Assembly: GCA_022800815.1 (NCBI GenBank)
Contig: JAAWRC010000038.1
Coordinates: 1-32,537 of the forward strand
Length of the DNA: 32,537 nt
Reading direction: 5' to 3'
Source of the DNA: Lachnospiraceae bacterium
GTDB taxonomy: Bacteria > Bacillota > Clostridia > Lachnospirales > Lachnospiraceae
Part shown: one piece after another, positions 7,706 through 14,568 of the stretch
Layout: every line of letters starts with the position of its first letter
Numbering within the stretch: the first letter of the stretch is position 1
The notes under the pieces: generated by a model
Database searches by the model: none
What the model saw: the letters and a program-made list of their open reading frames with translations, nothing else
Told to the model about the DNA's origin: nothing
Position numbers and translations under genes: made by a program

Positions 7706-9061
7706 TTATGACCCCTGTCCAATATCAAAATTTTCAATCATAATCGGTTTTCCTGTTTTCTCATATAACTGAACGACACTGCTCCAATCTCCATAATAGG
7801 CATCGCTCAAGATGATCGCACGGTCAAGATCCGGAGAATCATCATAAATACCATAGCCCTCCGCCTGATACTGATCCAAAATTTCCTGATATCCTCTCCA
7901 AAGATGTGGGCGCATGGATTCTATGGTTGCTTTCATCAGAGGATGCGGACGCCAGAGCAATGCCACCTCTCCCTGATTCTCTCTGAAAACCTGCAGCACA
8001 TGTTTTATTTTATTTAACATCTGTTCATTGTTATGTAAAAGTGCTCCCACGGTTGTGTTATAGAAAATAATCTTTTTCCGGCTTCCGTCGGGTTTCTCCA
8101 CGACCGACCGCCATTCCTCCGGGATCTCCACCTGGTCCCGCCCGGTCGCCATGACCTTGTCTACCTTTGGAGAGCCGAGTCCCAAAATCTTTTCTTCCCA
8201 GTAACTCCTGCTCTGCTCCCCAAGCTCCTCCGTCAGCACCTTGATGTAGATCTTCCGCATGTCCTCGGACTGCACGATGACCTTGTTTGCGTACAGCACG
8301 CCGGGCGTGGTGCAGAAGTGTTTCATGCCCTCGATCGCCTTGTCGTTGTCTGGAGAAATCTCTCCCAATATAAAATAAGGTATATATACTAATAAATCCG
8401 TATACTCTTTCAGGTTCTTCGAATAAAAGTACGGCGGCACGCTGGTCACGTAATTTGCGTCATCGTACGGATTATGGATAAACAGGACGTCCGGATGCCG
8501 CTTTTCGAAATCATAAGCCCTGTAATCCGTCACCGGCACGTAATCCGGGTAATCATTCCCCTCGTAGTGCATCTCCCGGAAGCTGCCGTCCGGATTCTTG
8601 TCATAATAAGGAATCGGAATCACGTAGGCATCGCAGGCCGGGTCGGCGTCCGCCGCCCTCCACACGCTCTCCAGGGAATCCCACATGGACGCTTTATAGG
8701 GAAGAAACACGACCTCCGTCCGAACCGGAATGTCCGCATTCGCACTGTTTTGGATCCGAATCAGCTGTCTTTGCAGATTCTTGCAGGACTTGTGGGGATT
8801 CACCGGACGGCTTTCTCTGAGTCCGTCGTAAATCTGGTAGAGCGTCTCGCAGTACTGCTCAAGCAGACCGACCGTCGGAAAGCCCTCGCCCTCCTCGTTC
8901 TCAATGACCGTGCCCGCCTGGATGGCCCCCTGCTGGGACTGCTCCAGCAGATTCAATGCGGCGGAGGTATTCCCCTTTTCCATCTCTTTTCTGATTTCGT
9001 CATGGGTCCCGTCCAATGCCTGAAAGAGATCGTCAAGCATGTTTTTCAGGTGCTTTCTCAT
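7706..9061 (-). CDS. CDP-glycerol glycerophosphotransferase-like (TagB/TagF-fold) enzyme
   Basis: 451 residues. The N-terminal 100 residues are helical and the rest looks like a GT-B-like fold. The C-terminal half carries LLWRPHPLMKAT and later SDAYYGDWSSVVQLYEKTGKP, resembling the RxHP and SDxSSxxxD blocks of teichoic-acid glycerophosphotransferases. It probably transfers glycerol phosphate or a related group to a cell-surface polymer; the exact donor is uncertain. Start: ATG with GGAGGT 5 bases upstream. It is the first gene of the leftward cluster. Base composition is mosaic: the 5' part (about 8450-9061) is GC-rich like the core, while the 3' part and a patch near 8350-8410 are AT-rich like the cluster. 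The product ends at DIGQGS; whether the C-terminus is slightly shortened cannot be told. Confidence 0.72.
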   Translation of the reverse strand: MRKHLKNMLDDLFQALDGTHDEIRKEMEKGNTSAALNLLEQSQQGAIQAGTVIENEEGEGFPTVGLLEQYCETLYQIYDGLRESRPVNPHKSCKNLQRQLIRIQNSANADIPVRTEVVFLPYKASMWDSLESVWRAADADPACDAYVIPIPYYDKNPDGSFREMHYEGNDYPDYVPVTDYRAYDFEKRHPDVLFIHNPYDDANYVTSVPPYFYSKNLKEYTDLLVYIPYFILGEISPDNDKAIEGMKHFCTTPGVLYANKVIVQSEDMRKIYIKVLTEELGEQSRSYWEEKILGLGSPKVDKVMATGRDQVEIPEEWRSVVEKPDGSRKKIIFYNTTVGALLHNNEQMLNKIKHVLQVFRENQGEVALLWRPHPLMKATIESMRPHLWRGYQEILDQYQAEGYGIYDDSPDLDRAIILSDAYYGDWSSVVQLYEKTGKPIMIENFDIGQGS

Positions 9062-9105
9062 GGATTACCTCCGGCCGTCACTGATTTCAATCTGATCTTA
9101 TGAAA

Positions 9106-9126
9106 GGGGAGTGTCGCATACTCCCC
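9106..9126 (-). other. Hairpin at the probable mRNA 5' end
   Basis: GGGGAGT (9106-9112) pairs perfectly with ACTCCCC (9120-9126) around a 7-base loop. It lies directly downstream of a TATAAT on the minus strand, so a transcript started there would begin with this hairpin. It could instead terminate the lipoprotein gene upstream (it is followed by CTTTC on the minus strand). Confidence 0.5.
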
Positions 9127-9128
9127 AT

Positions 9129-9157
9129 ATTATATATCGCTCCATTTGGCGGATAAG
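9129..9157 (-). promoter_or_regulatory. Candidate promoter for the glycan cluster
   Basis: A perfect TATAAT on the minus strand (+ strand ATTATA at 9129-9134) lies about 70 bases before the start of the CDP-glycerol-transferase-like gene. The -35 region 17 bases upstream is poor, so activity may need an activator or another sigma factor. Confidence 0.35.
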
Positions 9158-9178
9158 ATAAGCATTCTCTCCAATCTT

Positions 9179-10627
9179 TCATTCCGCAAGGGCCGCAAAG
9201 GCCGTGTCAAAGATCTCTGACGGGTCGATCAGGCTGCAGGGCTCCTCGCGACTCTCCTCCTTCACGGTGCACTGGATCATGCGGCCGTCGGGAAGAACGG
9301 TCCAGGAATTGTACTCCTCGGTGTAATAGGTTCCCATATAGATATAGGAAAGCTTCGTGTAGGAGACGGTGCGGCCGGCTGCGGTCACGGTCTGGACGCC
9401 GTCAAAGGAAACCTCCGCATAATCGCCGGAAGTCAGCATGTAGGCGTAGGAGGACTCCTGGGACTGGGCCAGGTCCGCCTCCCCGTAATTCTCGTCCATG
9501 GTGTAGAGGGTGTAGGTCAGGGTCAGGTCGTGGACGTCGTCGTGCTCCCGTCTGTTGAAGTGGAGCCAGGTCTTGTCAGAATCCTCGTCGTAGACAAACC
9601 CCTCCGGACAGGCGATGCCCGCCGTATTGTCATCCCAGTTTGTCCCCAGGACGTACTCGCCCTTCTCGTTCTGGTGGATTGTGTAATCCCTGCTCTCCGG
9701 TTCCTCCGGATTCCCTGTCTCCTCCGGCGATTCGCCGCCCGGCATGGTCTCCAGGGCGTCCATGTCCACGGCATTCTGCCTCACCTCGTCCGGCACCGTG
9801 ATCTCCGGCACCGTGTCGAACTCGTATCCGGATATGGTGATGACAAAGGAGGTGACCGCCACCTCGTCAAACCCCTGGGCCTCCCTGTTTGCCTGCATCA
9901 GAGTATTGTAGCTGTCGGTGAAATCCATGGAGAGCTCCCGGAGCGTCCCGGAGGCGTCCACGAGGAGCTCTGCCTTCGCCTCCAGCCCGTCATACACGTC
10001 CGCATTTTCTTCCAGAAGCGTTCCGACCGTGGACATGATGCCGGACAGGTTTTCCCCGGTAATGGTTCCGCTCACCCGGTAAAGGGGGGTTCCGTCCTCC
10101 GCATTCACCTGCTCCATGGTCAGCGCACTGGGATTTTCAAGAAGCAGGGCGATCGTCTCGGTCACGTTTCCCCGGCCGCCCGCCTTTTCCTCAGATTCCT
10201 TCATCCACTGGCCGCCGGAGCCGGTGTAGGTCACGTATTTGCCGTTCTCCTCCACGGTATAAGTCTCCGTGTCCACGGTGATTCCCGCCAGATTGATGTC
10301 CACGGTGCCAACCATGTGGACCGCCTCCGGCTCCCTGGTCTGCTCGACCTTCTGTTCCATCCTGCACTCCAGGGTGGCCTCCACCCCCTGCGCCTTGTAA
10401 TCCATGACCATTTCCATGGATAAATTCCCCTTCACCGAGGAAGCCTCCGCAAAATTTTCCCCCGCCTGGCCAAGCAGCCCCTCCGCCGTGGCCGGGGTCT
10501 CCGCCGCCTCCTCACTGTGCTCCGGTTCCGGCTCCGTCTCCTTCGCCTTTTTCCCGCAGCCGGAAATCGCTCCCGCCGCCAGGGCCGCCACGGCCAGCCA
10601 TATCGCAATCTGTTTTCTTCTCTTCAT
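9179..10627 (-). CDS. Secreted lipoprotein of unknown function
   Basis: 482 residues. The N-terminus has a basic start, a hydrophobic stretch and the lipobox AISGC with Cys24, followed by an acidic Glu/Pro/Ala linker, so the protein is lipid-anchored outside the membrane. Residues about 45-290 resemble the curved beta-sheet LppX/DUF6612-like lipoprotein domains (A.. .S...G.LSMEMVMDY...). After an acidic linker (EESPEETGNPEEPESRD type), residues 315-482 form a second beta-rich domain. Start: ATG preceded by AGAGGAAAAT. It sits about 100 bases behind the protease gene, reading the same way. Function unknown; it would be a substrate of an Lgt such as the protein encoded at the right end of the window. 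Confidence 0.75.
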   Translation of the reverse strand: MKRRKQIAIWLAVAALAAGAISGCGKKAKETEPEPEHSEEAAETPATAEGLLGQAGENFAEASSVKGNLSMEMVMDYKAQGVEATLECRMEQKVEQTREPEAVHMVGTVDINLAGITVDTETYTVEENGKYVTYTGSGGQWMKESEEKAGGRGNVTETIALLLENPSALTMEQVNAEDGTPLYRVSGTITGENLSGIMSTVGTLLEENADVYDGLEAKAELLVDASGTLRELSMDFTDSYNTLMQANREAQGFDEVAVTSFVITISGYEFDTVPEITVPDEVRQNAVDMDALETMPGGESPEETGNPEEPESRDYTIHQNEKGEYVLGTNWDDNTAGIACPEGFVYDEDSDKTWLHFNRREHDDVHDLTLTYTLYTMDENYGEADLAQSQESSYAYMLTSGDYAEVSFDGVQTVTAAGRTVSYTKLSYIYMGTYYTEEYNSWTVLPDGRMIQCTVKEESREEPCSLIDPSEIFDTAFAALAE

Positions 10628-10669
10628 ATTTTCCTCTTTCTGATGCGCTTGCCACGCTTTTTTAATGAA

Positions 10670-10689
10670 TTTGGAAGTTTTCTTCCAAA
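10670..10689 (-). terminator. Weak terminator or stability hairpin
   Basis: TTTGGAAG and CTTCCAAA form a perfect 8-bp stem with a 4-base loop between the protease gene and the lipoprotein gene. A proper T-run is missing on both strands, so termination would be partial. Confidence 0.35.
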
Positions 10690-10730
10690 AATGCTTCGTT
10701 ATCCTATGCTCTCCGGTCGTTTTTATGCCT

Positions 10731-11669
10731 CTAGGACTCCAGCAGCCGTCCCACGTGGAGCATGCCCCAGCCCTGCTGGTTCCTCGGAAGCCCCAGGTCC
10801 ACGGCCCGCTTCATTAAACGCAGCTTGACCTCCTTGGGCGTCATGTCCGGCTCCTTTTCCAAAAGCAGGGCCAGGGCCCCGGAAACCACGGGCGTGGCCA
10901 TGGAAGTGCCGCTTTTGACCCCGTAGGTCCGTTTGTCCCGACGGCTCATGGCATTGCAGGAGACCACCGACGCCCCCGGCGCCACGATGTCCGGCTTGCA
11001 GACGCAATAGGCCGTGGGCCCCCTTCCGGAATAATGAATCATGGAGGAACCGCAGACCTCCACCGCATGATGATCGTCGGAGGAACCGACGGTGATCACC
11101 TTGCGGCTGATGCCGGGCGTCGTCACCGAGTGGGCCGAGGGGCCCTCGTTTCCCGCAGCGACCACAACCACCAAACCGTCCGCCCAGGCCTCCTCCACGC
11201 CCCGGACCAGGGCCGACTCCTCGCCCGTCTCCCGCCTTGGAACAGACCCCACGGAAATGTTCACGATCCGGATTCCGTACCGTTCCTTGTTCTCCCGAAG
11301 CCATCTGAGGCCCTTAAGCAAATTGGATACGGAGCCGTTCCCCCGGCTGTCGAGCACCTTGATGCCGATGAGGCTGCATTCCGGCGCCACGCCGGCATAA
11401 AGCCCGTCGGAGGACTCCCCGCTTCCCCCCAGGACCCCCATGACGTGGGTTCCGTGGGAATTGTCGTCGTAAGGGGCCCTTCTTCCGTTCAGAATATCCT
11501 TAAATACCGCAAGGCGTCTCCCGAAATCCGGATGGGGATAAGTTCCCGTATCCAGAACCGCAATCCCGACGCCCCGTCCGGTATACTTCCACACGTCTCG
11601 TTCCTCCATGCCGATCAACTGCCGTACCCGGTTCACCTTCCGCCTCCCGTTTCCGCACTCTGTATCCAC
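10731..11669 (-). CDS. Subtilisin-family (S8) serine protease without signal peptide
   Basis: 312 residues with the complete subtilase triad: Asp40 in IAVLDTG, His72 in NSHGTHVMG, Ser256 in GTSMATPVVSGA, plus the oxyanion Asn174 in AAGNEGP. The short N-terminal segment containing RVRQLIGMEERDVWKYTG is typical of intracellular or AprX-type subtilases. With no signal peptide or pro-region it is expected to act in the cytoplasm or be exported by another route. The start is GTG 11667-11669; the only good AGGAGG is about 23 bases upstream, with a GC hairpin between. The next internal ATG would cut into the conserved N-terminus. Several Cys residues (Cys206, Cys222, Cys224, Cys238) are notable. Confidence 0.88.
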   Translation of the reverse strand: MDTECGNGRRKVNRVRQLIGMEERDVWKYTGRGVGIAVLDTGTYPHPDFGRRLAVFKDILNGRRAPYDDNSHGTHVMGVLGGSGESSDGLYAGVAPECSLIGIKVLDSRGNGSVSNLLKGLRWLRENKERYGIRIVNISVGSVPRRETGEESALVRGVEEAWADGLVVVVAAGNEGPSAHSVTTPGISRKVITVGSSDDHHAVEVCGSSMIHYSGRGPTAYCVCKPDIVAPGASVVSCNAMSRRDKRTYGVKSGTSMATPVVSGALALLLEKEPDMTPKEVKLRLMKRAVDLGLPRNQQGWGMLHVGRLLES

Positions 11670-11670
11670 C

Positions 11671-11698
11671 GGGGGCGGACCAGATGCCGCCCCCTCCT
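11671..11698 (-). promoter_or_regulatory. Hairpin between Shine-Dalgarno and GTG start of the protease
   Basis: GGGGGCGG (11671-11678) and CCGCCCCC (11687-11694) form a perfect 8-bp stem with an 8-base loop. It overlaps the end of AGGAGG (+ strand 11693-11698) and ends one base before the GTG codon. Such a stem would hinder initiation, which suggests translational control of the protease. Confidence 0.5.
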
Positions 11699-11795
11699 GA
11701 TGATATCATATTCCGGAAACGAGTCTCAGTTGACTTATGTCTCCATAGAAAACGCCGAAAGTATCTGCCCTTTTCTAAAAGATTTATGTCGTCTG

Positions 11796-12992
11796 CTATA
11801 ATTTCTTTCGGATGGCCCGGATAAACTCACCGCTCTCCGCCACGTGGGGATCCGGGATGGTGGTCATCATGGCCAGATCCTTCGTCATGGTGCCCTCCTC
11901 GATGACGGCGACGGTGGCCCGCTCCAGCCTGTCGGCAAATTCCACGAGGGCCGCATTCCCGTCCAGCTCCCCCCGCTTCCTGAGGGCACCGCTCCAGGCG
12001 AAAATCGTCGCCACCGAATTGGTGGAGGTGGGCTCCCCCTTTAAATACTTATAGTAATGGCGCTGCACGGTGCCGTGGGCCGCCTCGTACTCATAATTTC
12101 CGTCGGGGGAAACAAGCACCGAGGTCATCATGGCCAGGGAGCCGAAGGCCGTGGCCACCATGTCACTCATCACGTCCCCGTCATAATTCTTGCAGGCCCA
12201 GATGTAGCCGCCCTCGGATTTGACAACTCTGGCCACCGCATCGTCGATCAGCGTATAAAAATAAGTGATCCCGGCTTCCCGGAACCGGCTCTCGTACTCC
12301 CCCTCGTAGATCTCCTGGAACATGTCCTTGAAGGTGTGGTCGTACGTTTTGGAAATGGTGTCCTTGGAGGCGAACCACAGGTCCTGCTTCGTATCCAGCG
12401 CATAGTTAAAACAGCAGCGGGCGAAGCTCTCAATGGACCGGTTCAGATTGTGCATGCCCTGAAGGACGCCCGCCCCCTGAAACTTGTGGATGAGTTCCCG
12501 GGTCTCTTTCCCGGTTTCGTCGGTATAGACCAGTTCACAGGTACCGGGGCCGGGAATCCTCATCTCCGCCGCCTTGTAGACGTCACCGTAAGCGTGCCTG
12601 GCGATGGTGATGGGCTTCTTCCAGGTCTTCACGTAAGGCTCGATCCCCTTCACGATGATCGGCGCCCGGAACACCGTGCCGTCCAAAATCGCCCGGATGG
12701 TTCCGTTGGGGCTCTTCCACATGCCTCTCAGGCCGTATTCCTTTACCCGGTCCGCATTGGGCGTGATCGTGGCGCACTTGACCGCCACCTTATGCCTCTT
12801 CACGGCCTTTGCCGCCGCCTCCGTCACATGGTCCTCCGTCTCGTCCCGATGCTTAAGGCCCAGGTCATAATATTCCGTGTTCAGCTCCACAAAGGGATGC
12901 AGAAGCTCCTCCTTGATCATCTTCCACAAAATGCGGGTCATCTCGTCTCCGTCCATCTCCACGATGGGGTTTTGCATTTTGATTTTCTCCAT
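11796..12992 (-). CDS. icd: NADP-dependent isocitrate dehydrogenase
   Basis: 398 residues, the length of the homodimeric eukaryote-type (type II) enzymes. It converts isocitrate to 2-oxoglutarate and CO2 with NADP in the cytoplasm. Family blocks are present throughout: [16 protein letters not shown] at the start, [20 protein letters not shown] (substrate-binding Ser/Asn/Arg residues), [14 protein letters not shown], the metal-ligand region with [17 protein letters not shown], and [20 protein letters not shown] for the NADP adenosine site. AGGAGG lies 10 bases before ATG 12990-12992. A perfect-consensus promoter lies upstream, divergent from the phosphofructokinase gene. In an anaerobe it most likely serves glutamate synthesis and NADPH supply. 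Confidence 0.95.
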   Translation of the reverse strand: MEKIKMQNPIVEMDGDEMTRILWKMIKEELLHPFVELNTEYYDLGLKHRDETEDHVTEAAAKAVKRHKVAVKCATITPNADRVKEYGLRGMWKSPNGTIRAILDGTVFRAPIIVKGIEPYVKTWKKPITIARHAYGDVYKAAEMRIPGPGTCELVYTDETGKETRELIHKFQGAGVLQGMHNLNRSIESFARCCFNYALDTKQDLWFASKDTISKTYDHTFKDMFQEIYEGEYESRFREAGITYFYTLIDDAVARVVKSEGGYIWACKNYDGDVMSDMVATAFGSLAMMTSVLVSPDGNYEYEAAHGTVQRHYYKYLKGEPTSTNSVATIFAWSGALRKRGELDGNAALVEFADRLERATVAVIEEGTMTKDLAMMTTIPDPHVAESGEFIRAIRKKL

Positions 12993-13075
12993 AATGTCTT
13001 ATCCTCCTGACATGGAGCCCCGGCCTGCCGGACGCTCCCTGCCATATCCTCGTCCGCCGAACGCTCCGCCTTTTC

Positions 13076-13104
13076 ATTATAGGCATATTTGCCCCCGGTG
13101 TCAA
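13076..13104 (-). promoter_or_regulatory. Sigma-A promoter of icd
   Basis: Minus strand TTGACA (+ 13099-13104), a 17-base spacer and TATAAT (+ 13076-13081): both hexamers are perfect consensus. The leader to icd is about 75 bases and GC-rich. Confidence 0.85.
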
Positions 13105-13117
13105 CAAAAGAAAACCC

Positions 13118-13144
13118 TTGCCAAAACATGGTTTTTGGTATAAA
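13118..13144 (+). promoter_or_regulatory. Candidate promoter of the phosphofructokinase gene
   Basis: TTGCCA (13118-13123) and an extended -10 TGGTATAAA (TATAAA 13139-13144) with a short 15-base spacer. The 12-bp perfect palindrome ATTCTATAGAAT (13145-13156) sits at the expected start of transcription and could be an operator. Confidence 0.4.
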
Positions 13145-13209
13145 ATTCTATAGAATATATGTATAAATGCATTTTGACATTTCACATTCAGGTAAAGGAG
13201 AGATTTCAC

Positions 13210-14445
13210 ATGAGCAAGAAAAATGTCATTGTCGGACAGTCCGGCGGCCCTACCTCCGTCATCAACTCCAGTCTCTACGGCGTTGTGACCGGTTTCCTGG
13301 GTTCTGAGAAGATTGACAAGATCTACGGGATGGTAAACGGGATCGAGGGCTTCCTGGCCGGAAAGACCACGGTTCTTTCAGATCTTACCAGGGAAGAGCT
13401 GGAGATCTTGCAGACCACGCCCGCTTCTTATTTAAAGTCCTGCAGGTTCAAGCTTCCGGAGGATTTAAACGATCCGGTATACCCCACCCTGCTCAAGAAG
13501 TTCGAGGAGATGAACATCGGCTATTTCTTCTATATCGGCGGAAATGATTCCATGGACACGGTCTCCAAGCTTTCCCGCTATGGCGAAAAGGTGGGCACCG
13601 ACATCATTTTCATGGGCGTTCCCAAGACCATTGACAACGACCTGATCGTCACCGACCACACGCCCGGCTATGGCAGCGCCGCCAAATACGTGGCCACCAC
13701 CGTCCGCGAGTGCGCTCTGGACGCAGGCGTATACGCCGCTCCCTGCGTGACCGTCGTGGAGATCATGGGCCGTCACGCCGGCTGGCTGACTGCCGCTTCC
13801 GTACTGGCAAGGAAGTTCGAGGGAGACGCCCCTCATCTGATCTATCTGCCGGAGATCGCTTTCGACCTGGACCAGTGCCTGGCCGACGTGAAGAAGTGCC
13901 TGGAGAAGACAAACAGCGTGGTGGTCTGCATTTCCGAGGGCATTGCGGACAAGGACGGCAAATTCATCTGCGAGTATGCAGGCGGTGCGGACGGCGCCGT
14001 GGACAGCTTCGGCCACAAGAAACTGACCGGCAGCGGCAAATACCTGTCCGAGGTCATCGGCGAGAAACTCGGGGTCAAGGTTCGCGCCCTGGAATTCAGC
14101 ATCATTCAGAGATGCGGTGCCTCCCTCGCCTCCGCAACTGACATCGAGGAGGCTGCCATGGCCGGTTCCGTGGCTGCAAAGGCCGCCCTGGAAGGTAAGA
14201 GCGGCATGATGGTGGCCTTCATCCGGGAACCCGGCGACGAGTACCGGATCACCTACCAGCTCACCGACGTGAACGAGGTCTGCAACAAGGAAAAGCCGTT
14301 CCCCTCCGAGTGGATCACGGATCACGGCACCAACATCGGCGACGGCTATGTGAAGTATGCCCTTCCTCTGATTCAGGGTGTTTCCCCCGTGAAACTGGTG
14401 AACGGTCTGCCGGCCTTCCTGGACCTGGCGACGGCCCTGAAATAG
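13210..14445 (+). CDS. pfp: Pyrophosphate-dependent 6-phosphofructokinase
   Basis: 411 residues; phosphorylates fructose 6-phosphate, most likely with PPi rather than ATP. The phosphofructokinase motifs are GQSGGPTSVINSS (residues 9-21), YIGGNDSMDT (108-117) and PKTIDND (138-144). Two positions indicate PPi use: Asp113, where ATP enzymes have the second Gly of GGDGS, and Lys139 in PKTIDND, where ATP enzymes have Gly. Later blocks VEIMGRHAGWLTA and the RCGASLASATD region are also typical. The frame is open upstream, but AAGGAGAG lies 7 bases before ATG 13210, which also begins the conserved sequence. Single gene with its own promoter region and a strong terminator. PPi use would make the step reversible and save ATP. 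Confidence 0.93.
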   Translation: MSKKNVIVGQSGGPTSVINSSLYGVVTGFLGSEKIDKIYGMVNGIEGFLAGKTTVLSDLTREELEILQTTPASYLKSCRFKLPEDLNDPVYPTLLKKFEEMNIGYFFYIGGNDSMDTVSKLSRYGEKVGTDIIFMGVPKTIDNDLIVTDHTPGYGSAAKYVATTVRECALDAGVYAAPCVTVVEIMGRHAGWLTAASVLARKFEGDAPHLIYLPEIAFDLDQCLADVKKCLEKTNSVVVCISEGIADKDGKFICEYAGGADGAVDSFGHKKLTGSGKYLSEVIGEKLGVKVRALEFSIIQRCGASLASATDIEEAAMAGSVAAKAALEGKSGMMVAFIREPGDEYRITYQLTDVNEVCNKEKPFPSEWITDHGTNIGDGYVKYALPLIQGVSPVKLVNGLPAFLDLATALK

Positions 14446-14464
14446 AAAAAACAATTGCCATTCC

Positions 14465-14499
14465 AACGGGCAGGGGAATTCTCCCCTGCCCGTTCTTTT
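14465..14499 (+). terminator. Intrinsic terminator, probably bidirectional
   Basis: AACGGGCAGGGG (14465-14476) pairs perfectly with CCCCTGCCCGTT (14483-14494) around a 6-base loop, followed by CTTTT. It ends the phosphofructokinase transcript and sits between convergent genes, so it may also stop the SpoIID/LytB transcript. Confidence 0.88.
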
Positions 14500-14568
14500 C
14501 AATCCTTTTAAAACAGACGATTGCAAAACAACAGGATTCGGTCGGCAAAAGCCGCCCGAGTCCCACTT

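Noticed and set aside
12057-13010. Open frame of about 317 codons opposite icd
   Set aside because: icd is unambiguous along its whole length; no start signals for the opposite frame.
13465-14526. Open frame of about 350 codons opposite the phosphofructokinase gene
   Set aside because: Antisense frame of a certain enzyme gene; the peptide is repetitive His/Gly/Val-rich with no family features.
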